The notes under the pieces: generated by a model | What the model was told of the DNA's origin: nothing | The model's database searches: none | The model's input: the letters and a program-made list of their open reading frames with translations, nothing else | Shown: piece by piece, positions 46,730 through 58,293 of the stretch | Position numbering within the stretch: the stretch's first letter is position 1 | Layout: the number at the start of each line of letters is the position of its first letter | Made by a program: the position numbers and the translations under genes | Assembly (NCBI RefSeq): GCF_964340395.1 | Contig: NC_135550.1 | Coordinates: 22,934,676 to 22,998,675 of the forward strand | DNA length: 64,000 nt | DNA from: Glandiceps talaboti | Lineage: Eukaryota; Hemichordata; Enteropneusta; Spengelidae | Direction of reading: 5' to 3'

Positions 46730-49700
46730 AGTTTGGACAAAACATAATTTTTGAAGCATACGATGACAAAGTATGTTTGCATTATTGATAATGTTTATTT
46801 TAATCCAAATATTGAATTAGTTTTTGCTTATAAACAGAAAGTTGTCAGGCTCTTCATATAAAAGTCTATCTTGCTTGATCTCCAAAACGCCATACTATTT
46901 TACACCAGAGTCACAATTAAAATAAAAGATTGGTGATCCAACATATTGACCTTTTATACAATTTCTCCGTCCACTGACGAACGTTTGATGCACCATGCAC
47001 TCTCAGGACATTATGTGCCAAACACATATGACAAACTTCCGTGACAAAACCGTTTATTTACTTTATTTTTGTTGTGTTATTCTTTTGTTATATTCAATTG
47101 TAAAGTATGAAACGGATACTGAGTTTTATAGAGGCCATACATTTCTTGATAATTTACCTCGACGCATGATTATTTATCTGTCATAAGCAATAAGAAATGT
47201 ACAGTGTAATAGTGATATCTTAAACGTCAACTTTGTAGGAGACATGACAAATAGTTCAAGTGGCACAAACTGAGTTATAAGATTTTCACTCAAGTAAATT
47301 AAATGAAACCTAGATTAAAGTATTCAAGTATCATCTTAATGTTGATGCATGGCTTGTATAACATTACAATTGTCTTCTGGCATTGCTAGAACAGCAGATT
47401 GTATAAACTCAGCTTGTGTCCCTTTAAGCCATGTGAAAATGTTTTCTTGATTGTACAATATATATTTTTGTAATGTACTCATTCGATATGATATTGGCCT
47501 TTGTATTCTTTTTGCCTTTTTGTTTGGTCACGTAGTCACGTGACCTGCACGTCATATTAACAAACTCCACCTTGATGAGAAGCAGTCGAAGTGTTTCACG
47601 CTTTCATCTACAAACAATATCAACTCGAGTTTCAGCTTTATATTTGTTATCAGAAACATTTTATTCTTGTAAGTTTTATGTGCGCACACACAATCACGTC
47701 ACGGTATTTTAAAACACTTTTAGGGTGTAATAATTGTGAAATAAACTTGAACCGTCAACTATCGATGAACTTGGCTACTGTTTTATTTCAACATAAGGGA
47801 GCGAGATGAAGTTACGTTGGGGAGGGGGTTGAGGTATATGGTATTTGTTCTTCTTTTTTTTACAAAGCCCCCCCCCCCCAGCTATAAAGTGGTAGACCCA
47901 CCAGTTCACACGCAGTGTTCTGTCTACATGAAGTACACAGATGAAACAAAATCAGATGAATTATGGAGAAATAGACTCCAGTGAGGTTTTAACTGTAGTT
48001 CGATATGATTATTTTATGTTTTGTGTACTAGGTGAGTAAAGCCATTGTCAGTGAGTATCAAGTACTAAGTTTGAAAATAGAAGTAAGCTTATCAATTTAT
48101 TCACACTTATATGTATTACTAGTATATGACGTTTGTTTATGTTCGATTTAGTGAAGTTCATTATTGTTACAGCCAATCATCCCTATGTTAGAAAAATCCA
48201 AACTGAAATGGCCATCTTTTTTCGGATATGATAAGTTAAACTTGGTACATATCTAATAATGGGTGGTACTTTCGATAAGTGGATACTTTGTTATCAATTG
48301 TATTGGTTCATCTTGATATTGTGTACCATTCTACTACATTTTCATGACGCCATTGTTGGCCATCTTTGCAGAGTACAGTATTAAATGGGATGTTATAGAT
48401 AAAACAAGAAACATTCAATTTTTCTAAGGTCGTCTGTTTTATTTTTAGACGATTAAAGAAATTTTATTGAATAATGAAATTTACTCTTTTTAGGTCCACA
48501 GAAGAGGCAATAAATACTCCCCCCCTCCTCTTGCGGTAGATATTAACAGAGATCATAGATAAGTCCACTCAAAAAGACAAAAGATTAACAAACAACAAAA
48601 GCAGAGGAGACAAGTATATGCATTATGTTGGTAGTACCTCTGTACTGGCGTGAAATAACAATATATTCGATTAATTTACCTACAAAATGACCACAAGCGA
48701 CAGGAAACTTATCCAGTCCCGTGAAATATGTTTGTTTGTGTCGATGCATACATGTATATTCAGTGTACGTATTTATGCATTCATTTATTTTGTATCCCGA
48801 TATTCCCTTTTATGCTAACATTGAGAACATGTCACATTTTGCCTCCTAACTAACCACCATCACAGTATTTGATAACGACGTATGACTGTTCGTTATCTTG
48901 CAAGGCTAGCTATTGTGATCAGGGTGCAAGGTTATAAGATGTTCTCTTTGTATCGATGAGGGCGTTTGCCAATGCTCTTTCGTTGTTGATTTGTGTAATT
49001 GTAATAAAGACATACAAAACATGAGTTGATATAAGTTGACGTTTAGATCTGGATTACAACGTCACAATTACCCTACCTACACGTTGGGGAAATCATCCCG
49101 AACAATCAACTATTGGATTCTCTCCCCTTGCTTGTATGATACAACACTCTGAGTGACTATTACATAGGAAAAACTTACTTCAGTAGCTAGTACTTGCATA
49201 GAAACGGGAATGTATATTGTATTATCCATATTATATATGTATATGTGCATGTTCGTAGTTTTGGCTTTGCTTGTTTTCTGTAAACAAAACAACACACTAA
49301 GCCTGGTTTCTTTGTGATGTATCGGCGATAACATTAGCATGCATGGGGCCTGGGAATTAAATGTTTGCTATACACATCCTGCGAAGGACGGCCCATGGAT
49401 CTACTTTGCCCAAAACATAGACTTGATTGGCTCATGACGGCCGTGTTACTCTTTGGTTGTGTACGTACATTTTAATAGATCACTCATTTTGATTGGTCGA
49501 CGTCATGTGCAAAATGTGTCACATGATAAATGGTTCAACCACATGACCCGCTTTTCAATACCACTAAAGAATCTTCAAATACCACCATTACAATTTCTGT
49601 TATAATTATAAAGAAACGTTAATCTGTACGTTTGATGTAAAAACTTTCCTAAAACTAAAAATGTGCAGCAACTTCTGCGTTTTCTCCTCACCCAATTTGT

Positions 49701-50589
49701 CAGATTATGTGAGAAGTCAAACTGCTCATCGAACTGTACAGGTACTGTAGTAATGTACAAGCAAGCTGCGGGATTCTTTGCGAAATTTTCAAAACTTGGC
49801 TTTTATACAATATCAATACAGTGTAGACTCACTTAGAGTTAACCATGTTGTAGCATCTTCATGTTGTAGCATCTCCATCTCTAAGTAATCAATGTCGTTT
49901 ACTTCTGAGAGTACATCGGAATGTCAAACAGAACAACTAATGATGTTTCACCAACTCTTTGATCCATGTATGTGCCACAACATGCACATTAAACATTTTT
50001 CAACTGGCAGAATACCATTTTTTTGTTTGAACAAACATGTACACAAAGTTGTGGTCTATGTCAAGTTATTCAACCACTATGTTACGTTCATCAACAAACA
50101 TAACTGCCTTATAGGTATTTCAAGGTTTCTAAACCAATTTATAGAGGCACACATGATAAGGCGAAATATACATTCCGGAAATAGCCAGACGACTGGTGTA
50201 GCTTCAGTTTATTCGAGATGCTCAGTACCACTCGGAACAATGCTGCGATCATGTTTGATTCAGAAGTGTAACTTGAGTGTAAATAGTGGCAAGTGTTGAG
50301 CGATGTTATCGGATCTGGGTTTAAAGAAATGATTTGTTTCAAAGTAACGGATGGAGAGTATTCATATTGACTTGTTCCACCTGTAACCTTAACCAGTTGC
50401 CTTTACAATTGCTACGGTGTTAACTGATACATCAGAGTGGATAGTGTAGTCCTAGCAGGCAGCGAAAACAAAGCACTAGTGAACTGTTCTGTTAACTTTA
50501 AGATTTTGTTACGTATCAACGCGACGCGAAGTCCGTGCTACTGCTAGTTACTGAGATTGAGCTGAGAATGTTCGTGTAAGCTTGCCGTG

Positions 50590-50613
50590 ATGTACTTACC
50601 AACGGATTTGTAA
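50590..50613 (+). promoter_or_regulatory. Upstream open reading frame before the 50.6-kb gene
   Basis: ATG, six sense codons and TAA (peptide MYLPTDL). It ends one base before the main ATG at 50615. Such spacing can reduce translation or need reinitiation. Its role here is inference. Confidence 0.5.
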
Positions 50614-50614
50614 A

Positions 50615-51340
50615 ATGATTGTGGTAGGAAAACACGAAAAACCGAACTGTTACTCGGATCGAGTGCAGCAGGCTCAAAGAGCCAATCGGGCTGAAACCGT
50701 CAGACTACGACTGCGGATAAGAATTCTGGATAACGAACGTGTACACACGACTCGTTGTTTCAATAATGACGTTCGACTTCTGAAAATGTCGCTCGCAAAA
50801 ATGCGGATTTCCAGTGGAAAGAGTCCTGAAGGCAGACCCCCTTGGTACAAGGAAACAGAAGAGGAAAGGACGAGGCCAAGGCTTATCATGTATGGGGATA
50901 GAATACGCCAGATAAAGCTTACAAGAAAGCGCTCGATTTTATTCGGAAACAAGCCAGTTCGAGTGTCAGATCAAGAAGATGGCGAAGAAGATGATGACGG
51001 AGACAGCAACTTTAAAATGCAAGCACGCCCTCAGACATGTCCCCCCGGAAATGGATGGATACCACCGTCGCAAAGAAGAGTGCCCAAGCACACTAGATTC
51101 GCTGATAGTGTCCGAGTTTACGATAGTGATAGCGACAATATTGACGATGAAACGGCAAAGAAAAAAGCAATCCGGAAAAGATACATCAAAAGCGCACCTG
51201 TAACGGGTTCTGGCCTTCGGAGACCAAGTATTATGAGATCACGACTGCCAAGAGTGACAGTAACTTCACATACTTTCGACGACGATAACAACGACACAGA
51301 GAGTGCTTCACGACCACCAACAGCGACTTCGTGTTGGTGA
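50615..51340 (+). CDS. Uncharacterised basic/acidic protein, single coding exon (241 aa)
   Basis: I do not recognise this gene. The N-terminal half is Arg/Lys-rich and probably helical (QRANRAETVRLRLRIRILDN, MSLAKMRISSGKSPEGRPPW, RPRLIMYGDRIRQIKLTRKR). It is followed by an acidic cluster (DQEDGEEDDDGDSN), a proline-rich stretch, then KHTRFADSVRVYDSDSD and a second basic region (KKKAIRKRYIKS). The end is Ser/Thr/Asp-rich. There is no signal peptide or membrane segment. Nuclear or cytoskeletal action is possible but unproven. It lies on the same strand as the 45.3-kb gene, about 4.1 kb downstream, and shares with it the pattern [KR]P[NQ]T[AC]PP followed about 15-20 residues later by HxT-F-[SA]-[ED]-[ST]-V. 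Confidence 0.78.
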   Translation: MIVVGKHEKPNCYSDRVQQAQRANRAETVRLRLRIRILDNERVHTTRCFNNDVRLLKMSLAKMRISSGKSPEGRPPWYKETEEERTRPRLIMYGDRIRQIKLTRKRSILFGNKPVRVSDQEDGEEDDDGDSNFKMQARPQTCPPGNGWIPPSQRRVPKHTRFADSVRVYDSDSDNIDDETAKKKAIRKRYIKSAPVTGSGLRRPSIMRSRLPRVTVTSHTFDDDNNDTESASRPPTATSCW

Positions 51341-52976
51341 CACATTAAAATGTACAGCCTAAACTCACTTGCACGATTCTGTTTCATGTCAGTTCATGTC
51401 TCTTCTGTCAACGTTTTTGTATAGAATTACAAGTCGATTTGATTTAATAGCCGGTGATATGTATGCATACATTCAGTAATGTTGATATATTATCCAATTG
51501 TAATGTTTATAGTAATTTCAAGTTTATCAAGTTATTTTCTATGTATGTATTGTGTCGTGTTTACATCTTGTTTTGCTTAATCACTCATGACATAGCTATC
51601 GGTTGTTTGGCTACGTTTCAAGTTATGATACATGTCACAGCTAAGTTTGGTTGGAACACACAATGTTCCTAAACTGTGTCCTTTGACGCAATTATTTGAC
51701 ACACGAATAGGGTGAAGATTTATTTTGCAACCGTGATCTCTTAACTTATATGTTAAAATCGTAATAATATATTTCATGATATCATGAAAGGGTGTTACAG
51801 TTTTTACATTAATATTGATATACAAGATTGTGAATCAAACAGGAGACCATGACGTTGTCCATTTACTATTTCAAATTTTCTCCAATGGGTGCTTTGTGTA
51901 CTTATTACCATGTTAAATCAAGCTATGCAGACTATCGCATTACCAGGTAGATCAAATTCATTTAATCAATGTTGAATTAATTATAGCGACGGATGCTGGG
52001 ATGAGATTACTCATTATAGTTGTTAAATCATTCCAGGTGAGAATCAGAGACTAAAACTTCAACTTTGACGGTATCAAAGAACACTACATTGGTGACGATA
52101 TCACCTAGATGACTGCACTGCAGTAACGCTCAGGTGATTTAGAGTGGGGTTATTTGGTGCTTTACCGATTTTCCGTTCTCATCAAAAGTCATGAAAACTG
52201 TTGTCACAAACAATTCAATGGATATGCAACAAATATTAAAGATGTTTGTATTACCATCTTTAGATAAGCGTATTGTACACGAGAAAACGAAATAGGGATA
52301 TTACATTTTATATCGTTCATGCAATCAGTATTCTGATGAAATGAAGCATTCGACATATAACATGTATGCTATTAATTTCAAGTTAGTGATTGTTAAGGCC
52401 AAAAAAGCCAGATAATTGTTTTTGGTCAGCGAGCGCATCACTTAAATATATACCCTAGCGTCGGACGGTCTTTTTTTCGTGCTAGTCCATACAGTCTCGA
52501 GATCTGTGGGGAAACACAGTAATAACCATCCCTACTTCAATGAAGACAACAGCAGAGCCAATCACGAACAAGCTAAGCAAATGACATCTACGCGCCCCAC
52601 ATGCACACTTGCTCTAAAGTTAAAATAAAAAAATCAGTAATTGTCATATATAGTGGATTTAGTGACAAGTTTGTTGAGAATAAAAAAAATCGCGTCGTCG
52701 TACCAGTTTAGACAAAATGTCCTGACCAGAAACATTTTTTTTGGGGGGGGGGGCTAACGTGCGGGTATGTATACTACTTGGATTTGGTTGTAATTATGAC
52801 GTCAGGCTATAAAGGTATACTTTGATGAATTTTATATTGTTGAAGACAATAACATACATAGATGGAGGGTCATAGATCATTGATGAAAATAAAAATATTA
52901 TTAAAAAGCATCACCCTGACCCATGCGGTGTGTAACAAAGATACATAAGCTTATATCCAGGTAATACGCATACATA
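51341..52976. other. Intergenic stretch, no gene seen
   Basis: Contains the 3' UTR of the upstream gene and AT-rich sequence. A T/G homopolymer run lies at about 52734-52752. No RNA gene or exon was recognised. Confidence 0.5.
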
Positions 52977-53080
52977 CCTATGTACCTACCTACCTACTTA
53001 CCTACCTACCTACCTACCTACCTACCTACCTACCTACCTACACACAAACATGTATGTACGTGCGCGCGCACATACATGCA

Positions 53081-53112
<32 letters not shown>

Positions 53113-53260
53113 CACACACACATACATACATACATACATACATACATACATACATACATACATACATACATACATACATACATACATACATACATACATA
53201 CATACATACATACATACATACATACATACATACATACATACATACATACATACATACATT
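52977..53260. repeat. Compound microsatellite (CTAC)n-(CACG)n-(CA)n-(CATA)n
   Basis: Blocks in order: about 15 CTAC units, a mixed purine/pyrimidine piece, CACG units, CA units, then about 34 CATA units. The Thr-His-Ile and Met-Tyr-Val-Cys frames are artefacts. Confidence 0.97.
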
Positions 53261-53395
53261 GCACTGACCACTGTACATTGCAATAATCTGCATTTAGTCC
53301 AGACCACTGCACATTAAAATAATCTGCATTTAGCCCAGACCGCTGTACTTTATAATAATCTGCATTTAGCCCAGACCACTGCACATTAAAATAAC
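53261..53395. repeat. Short tandem repeat of about 48 bp, about 3 copies
   Basis: Unit AATAATCTGCATTTAGYCCA then GACCACTGCACATTAA, directly following the CATA microsatellite. Confidence 0.88.
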
Positions 53396-54065
53396 CATTA
53401 TGGTGATCTTTACACGTCCTGAGCAGACCTATCATTCTGGTTGAGTTCAGTTGTCATAAAATTTAAAATACGCCTATTTGATATTACTGTGGCGCGCACA
53501 AACTGAGTTTATAAACCATGTTGAAACTGTTTACTCAAGTGAAAATACTTGCACAAAATTATTAAACTGCATGTATTATAATATTAATGTCAAAACATGC
53601 CTTCTATGATTGACATAACAATTGACTTCTGGCATTCAAGTTAGAACGGTGGATTCCTCGACATGTTTATACGTATACAAATTACGTCATTAGATCGTTC
53701 ATATATCATATATTAGGCCCTAATACCAGGTTCTTATGTGTCAGTAAGTATAGCATACTGTAGGCAGCATGTGACCCTCGCTCAAATACGTATACATTCA
53801 GCTCGTGCCCCTTTAATACAGGCATAGAATCAAAAGTAAAATAGATTTATTACACATTGGTGTGCATTCTCGTTCCTCACATGACATCAAGTTGCATCTA
53901 CACAGTCAAACTTTACAAACATTTTCATAGGCAAGTTTATCTATGAGCAGTTGGCAACGTTTTTTTAAAAATGCATATGGTCTTTGCAAGGAAAATCAGT
54001 AATTTCCTGTTAGCATTGATGACCCATTGCAATATAGATTTTTAAAAAAATAAAAAGATTGGGGC

Positions 54066-54138
54066 CGAGCCTGCCAGGATTCGAACCTGGAATCTTCTGA
54101 TCCGTAGTCAGACGCGTTATCCGTTGCGCCACAGACCC
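54066..54138 (-). tRNA. tRNA-Arg-ACG: tRNA-Arg (anticodon ACG)
   Basis: 73-nt cloverleaf on the minus strand. The acceptor stem GGGTCTG pairs with CAGGCTC (one G-U at 2-71 and one U-G at 4-69), with discriminator G. D arm GCG-CAACGGATAA-CGC; anticodon stem TCTGA/TCAGA around loop CTACGGA (anticodon ACG); variable AGATT; T arm CCAGG-TTCGAAT-CCTGG. A and B box sequences are present. No intron and no encoded CCA. It decodes CGU-family arginine codons after A-to-I editing of position 34. Confidence 0.96.
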
Positions 54139-54383
54139 CGCTGCGAAAATCTTTGGCAAGTTAAAATATATACCAAAGTACTCTGTGAAATAGCGCGCTC
54201 AAATCGACATTTCCTTTTTACTTGATTGTTGGTTTAAAGTATCTTTTACAAGATTTCCATAAAATTTTTCATAAAACGTTGGTTCAATGTGACACACATT
54301 CGTGATAAAATTGTCGTAACGCTATATCGATTACCTGGTTAACCCACAATCCCTTGCGTGCCAAATTCCATAGCGGGAAAACC

Positions 54384-54394
54384 AAAATGGCGGA
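54384..54394 (+). promoter_or_regulatory. MAP10: YY1-like site in the MAP10 promoter/5' UTR
   Basis: AAAATGGCGGA resembles the YY1 core AANATGGCGGC, which is common at metazoan transcription starts. It lies about 155 bp upstream of the MAP10 ATG. A ZNF143-like ACAATCCC lies about 40 bp further upstream. Assignment is by motif only. Confidence 0.45.
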
Positions 54395-54547
54395 ATGTTG
54401 AAGTCAGCAACCGATATCAGTTGGTGATGTTTTGTTTGGGACAGCAGACAGTTCTTTCCAACCAACCGAAGGTATAGAAATCACTCTATATAACATTCTT
54501 AAGTATTTGAATAACTCAGTGTAGAGATTGCAATAATAACTGCCATC

Positions 54548-57500
54548 ATGGAGAAAGAAACACTATTTTCATTGGAGGTGGTTGTTGAGGAAGTTTGTGT
54601 TCTGTCGTCAACCGTACCTTGTCGTTTACCAGCCGTGGCGTTCAGAATGCTCGATTTTCCGACCCTTGTCATTCATCACATTGAGCAAGAGATGGCGGAG
54701 AAGATCAAGACAAAGTTGACCATGGATCCATCAATTGATGTACCTCCCCAATTGCACGAGCTGAAGGACAGGTTTGGTATTTTCAACATAAACAAGGGCA
54801 AGTCGTGCTTGTTCAAAATGGACGTTGAAACATTGCGCGTCCATCTGAAGAACACACCACTGTACGTGATGTTGATTGACATGTGGCCCAACATCCCAAA
54901 ATTGGTTGGAAATAGTACCATTCCGTTGGATTCGTCAATGAACAGCATTTGCCTTGATATAGAAGATTGTGGTGTCAACGTACCATCTGTGCATGGCGAA
55001 AAGGGTCGATATAAACTGTTCAACTTAATGTCATCTGAAATTGGATATATAACATTAGGGTACAGACTTCTTAGTCTTGGACCTGGGCTCATTCAGCATA
55101 TTCCTGATCATGCCATTTCTAAGGCTGGTCAAAAGATGGAAAACATTAGTCCGCAAGTTCACAAGATTCAGCAAGCTGCGGACATCGTACTTGAAGATAT
55201 TGAGACACCCATGAAGAAAACTGCAGTTGTGATATCAAAGGCTAGAGATGACATAGTGAAGAAACCACATGCCAAGCCAGCTATGACACAAACTGAAACT
55301 AAGTCAAAGAAAGCAAAACAAGTTAAGTTTCTCCCAGAGGAAGATAGTGACATCCATGTGAGTGATACTGTATGTCCACCTCCCTTGTTTTTCAATTCAA
55401 TGGCTGAGGATTTAGTATATCCAACAAAACCATCATCTCAGCCAACAGCAGCACTAACTACAAGTACACCATTATGGTACCAAGATGAAGGATCAGAAAC
55501 AGATAGTATTGCCAGTGACATTTCTGGTATTGGATATATTGAATCACATTATAAGTTTGCACAAACACAGACAACACCATTCTCAATCAGGAAGACAACT
55601 AGGAAGCCTGCAACTCCTCAGAAAAAATTATACCCAGCCTATTCAACTCCAAGACAGCCAGTCAGACTGACACCACGTCAAACATCACAGCCTGCTCTCC
55701 TCCCACAGAATCTTCCTATCCTTAATGCTTTATTAGGAGAATTGGCACAAATCCAAGGCATGCCATTACAAGTACAGATGCATGAACCAGTCACCCCACA
55801 AAGAAAGCCAAAGACACCCATAAATGCTGTTAGAACACCATCTAAAGGCAAAGAAAACATCAAGCTTCCAATGAAGATATCACCAAAGCAACCACCAAAA
55901 ACTGAAAAGAAGCACAGGACATGTGCACAAGCAACAAGCAGAGTTCCTCCAAGCATTGGCTGGCTACGACAAGAACCAGTATATGGGAAAAAGAAGACAA
56001 AACTGAGTTATGGAATGACAAACACACAACGTCTCAGATTACAACAAAACAACCCAGAACTGCTCCGACAACTTGAACTTGAAGAACAAGAAGCAAGACA
56101 GAGAGAAGAGTATGGTGCATCAGATTTAGATAATTCCATGAATTTAAGAAGACTTGATGGAGGTGAAGAAGGGGGTCCAGGCTTTTTCGGTAAGTGTTGG
56201 AAATATTGTGACAAGTAAGTTTGTACTGGAGAGTTGTGAAATTGTAGCAATAACAGGCTGCAAGGTTTACACTTGTTTAATTCTGTGATAGGATGAAGTT
56301 TGGTTTGGTTAAAATCAGGACATAATCACTTTGATATCTAAGTATGATAGGTACTAAACTTAAGGATACTGTACCCTTTATTTTTCTCAAAGTTTAATCT
56401 TTGTGGAGTGTTGGGGGGGGGACTTGATAACATTTACATGGTAGTTGCATTTATAGGTAAAGACATGTTCCAAAGAGATTAGCACTGCAGTACAATGTCT
56501 ATTATATTCTGCCACAAAGGCTTCTTTTTGAAATGTCATTGTGTAGTGCTTCTCTCAGTTTCTGTACAACAATGAACATCAAACAAATTTGACACAATTC
56601 TAAGATTGGATTTAATGAATCTTAGTGATGATGATGATGTCCCATGAAACTAAAGTTAAATTATACAAATGTAATATAAATTTAAAACATTTGACTATGC
56701 ACGCATGTTGTTGAAAAATGAATTTCTTTGGATTACAGGTGGGACAAGAACACTTGGCTCAGAGCCACCATCATCTCCAAGGAGGAAACCAGTTCCAACA
56801 CCCAGAAAATCCAAGGGTACTATAAGTCCTGATGCTGTTCAACAAACAAATAAACGAAGTGTTAGTAAAGAACCTGAAACAAGAAAACTTAAAGGTGCAC
56901 CTGTTGAACGATTGAACTTGAACAGCTTAGTAAGCAGTAAGTATACAGGTTTATAAAATTTAGTGGTATTTTAATATTGCCATGTTTCTAACAACTGCTT
57001 AGTATATTTTTAAGCAACATAGTTTCATGAGCATAACAGTTAACGAAGAAGAATGATAGATAATCATGACTTAAGCAATGAAGCCTCAAAATATGTTAGC
57101 TTTCCCTTGGCTGAAAATGTAAAACACGTGGTCATTTACATGTACATAGTACAGTAATTCAGTTATCAGCTATAGATTTACAAAATTTACGGAAATCTTT
57201 GTTCAGGTGCTAAGGTTTTAAAGTTTGTACATAAACAATTACTGCATTTTGTATAGTTATAGCGATCAGTATAGCAAAAATAATAAAAACAAGAATTATT
57301 TTTTGTCAATACTCAGATTTTCTCTTCAAACAATATCTGTAATACACTGTCTTGTGGAATGTTTGAACACTATTTTTAACATGTATGGTGAATGTTTTGC
57401 ACTTTGTGTCTTCAGTTGCTAAGGAGATGGAAAGTGAACAAAATGGTAGCTGCAGCACACGCAGTGGTAAAAGTATTGAAGTTCGTATACCACCCATGCC

Positions 57501-58293
57501 TACAGAACAAGACAGTGATAATAGTGCATATGAATCAGAAGAGGAACACAAGCCTACAAGAAACTTTCCTGGATTTCCTGATGATCACCACCAGGAAAAG
57601 GATTATGACAGCTATGATGAAGATTTTGAGGATTCACAAGCATCAGACGAAGAGTCAGAGCCATATACATCGGAAGAAAGTCACAGATCCAAAGATTCTC
57701 AACCAGTTACAGATGTATCAGAGAAGAGCTACAGATCTGATAGATCAGAGAGAAGTCATCACTCACAAGATGCATCACACCATTCCCCAGCATCTCAAAA
57801 ATCACATATGTCATCCCAAGGGTCTCACCGTTCTCCTGCATCCCAAGGATCTCATCGTTCTGCTGCATCCCAAGGATCTCACCGTTCTCCTGCATCTCAA
57901 GGGTCTCACCATTCCCCAGCATCGACCCACTCTCAACAATATTACTATTCATCCAGTGGAAGTGGTCGATCAACTGACCATTCACATTCAACAGGATCTG
58001 AAGAATCTGAATCATATGAAGATGATGATGATGACAATAGTGATCTAGGTATTGGTGGGTACTACCCCAGTGTACTTGAGGATGTTGCACCTAAACCTTC
58101 TGCCGAGTCGCCAATGCAAGCTACTAAAATCATTACTGTGAAAGGAGCATCGGCATTTGAACCAATTGGCTCAACACCAAGAACTCAAACAGAAGCTGAG
58201 AGGGGTGATAATCCGATGTATTTGTCCAGAGAAAGCAGTGAATTCAAATCAGTTAGTATCAGTTCCATTGGAGTTTCAGATGAAGCATTTTGA
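54548..58293 (+). CDS. MAP10: Microtubule-associated protein 10 (3 exons, 905 aa)
   Basis: Ortholog of MAP10 (KIAA1383), which binds and stabilises microtubules and acts at the spindle midzone and in cytokinesis in vertebrates. Exons: 54548-56189, 56739-56936, 57416-58293 (2718 nt, open frame). The N-terminal domain, about residues 1-180, carries the family signature: ETLFSLEVVVEEV, then PAVAFRMLDFPTLVIH, GKSCLFKMDVETLRVHLKNT and GYITLGYRLLSLGPGL. The remainder is low-complexity and basic, with SxIG-like and Ser-rich acidic segments. Residues about 745-790 form a Ser-His repeat of unit SHRSPASQG. The exon 2 donor has a second GTAAG seven bases earlier, and only the downstream one keeps the frame. 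From memory the mammalian gene is intronless, so the two introns here are notable. Confidence 0.92.
57810..57925 (+). repeat. MAP10: Coding 30-bp tandem repeat in MAP10
   Basis: About four units encoding SHRSPASQGS-type decapeptides (with SHRSAASQGS and SHHSPAS variants). Unit DNA is of the form GGATCTCACCGTTCTCCTGC then ATCCCAA. Confidence 0.9.

Larger units (their letters stand above)
46468..50614. other. Intergenic stretch, no gene seen
   Basis: Starts with the 3' UTR of the upstream gene. Several short open frames (for example 49892-50299) lack splice context or family features and are not called. A C run at about 47870-47879 and AT-rich sequence are the only visible features. Confidence 0.5.

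Noticed and set aside
49892-50299. 135-aa open frame on the plus strand
   Set aside because: Composition is ordinary AT-rich intergenic, with no domain, no splice context and no similarity to neighbours.
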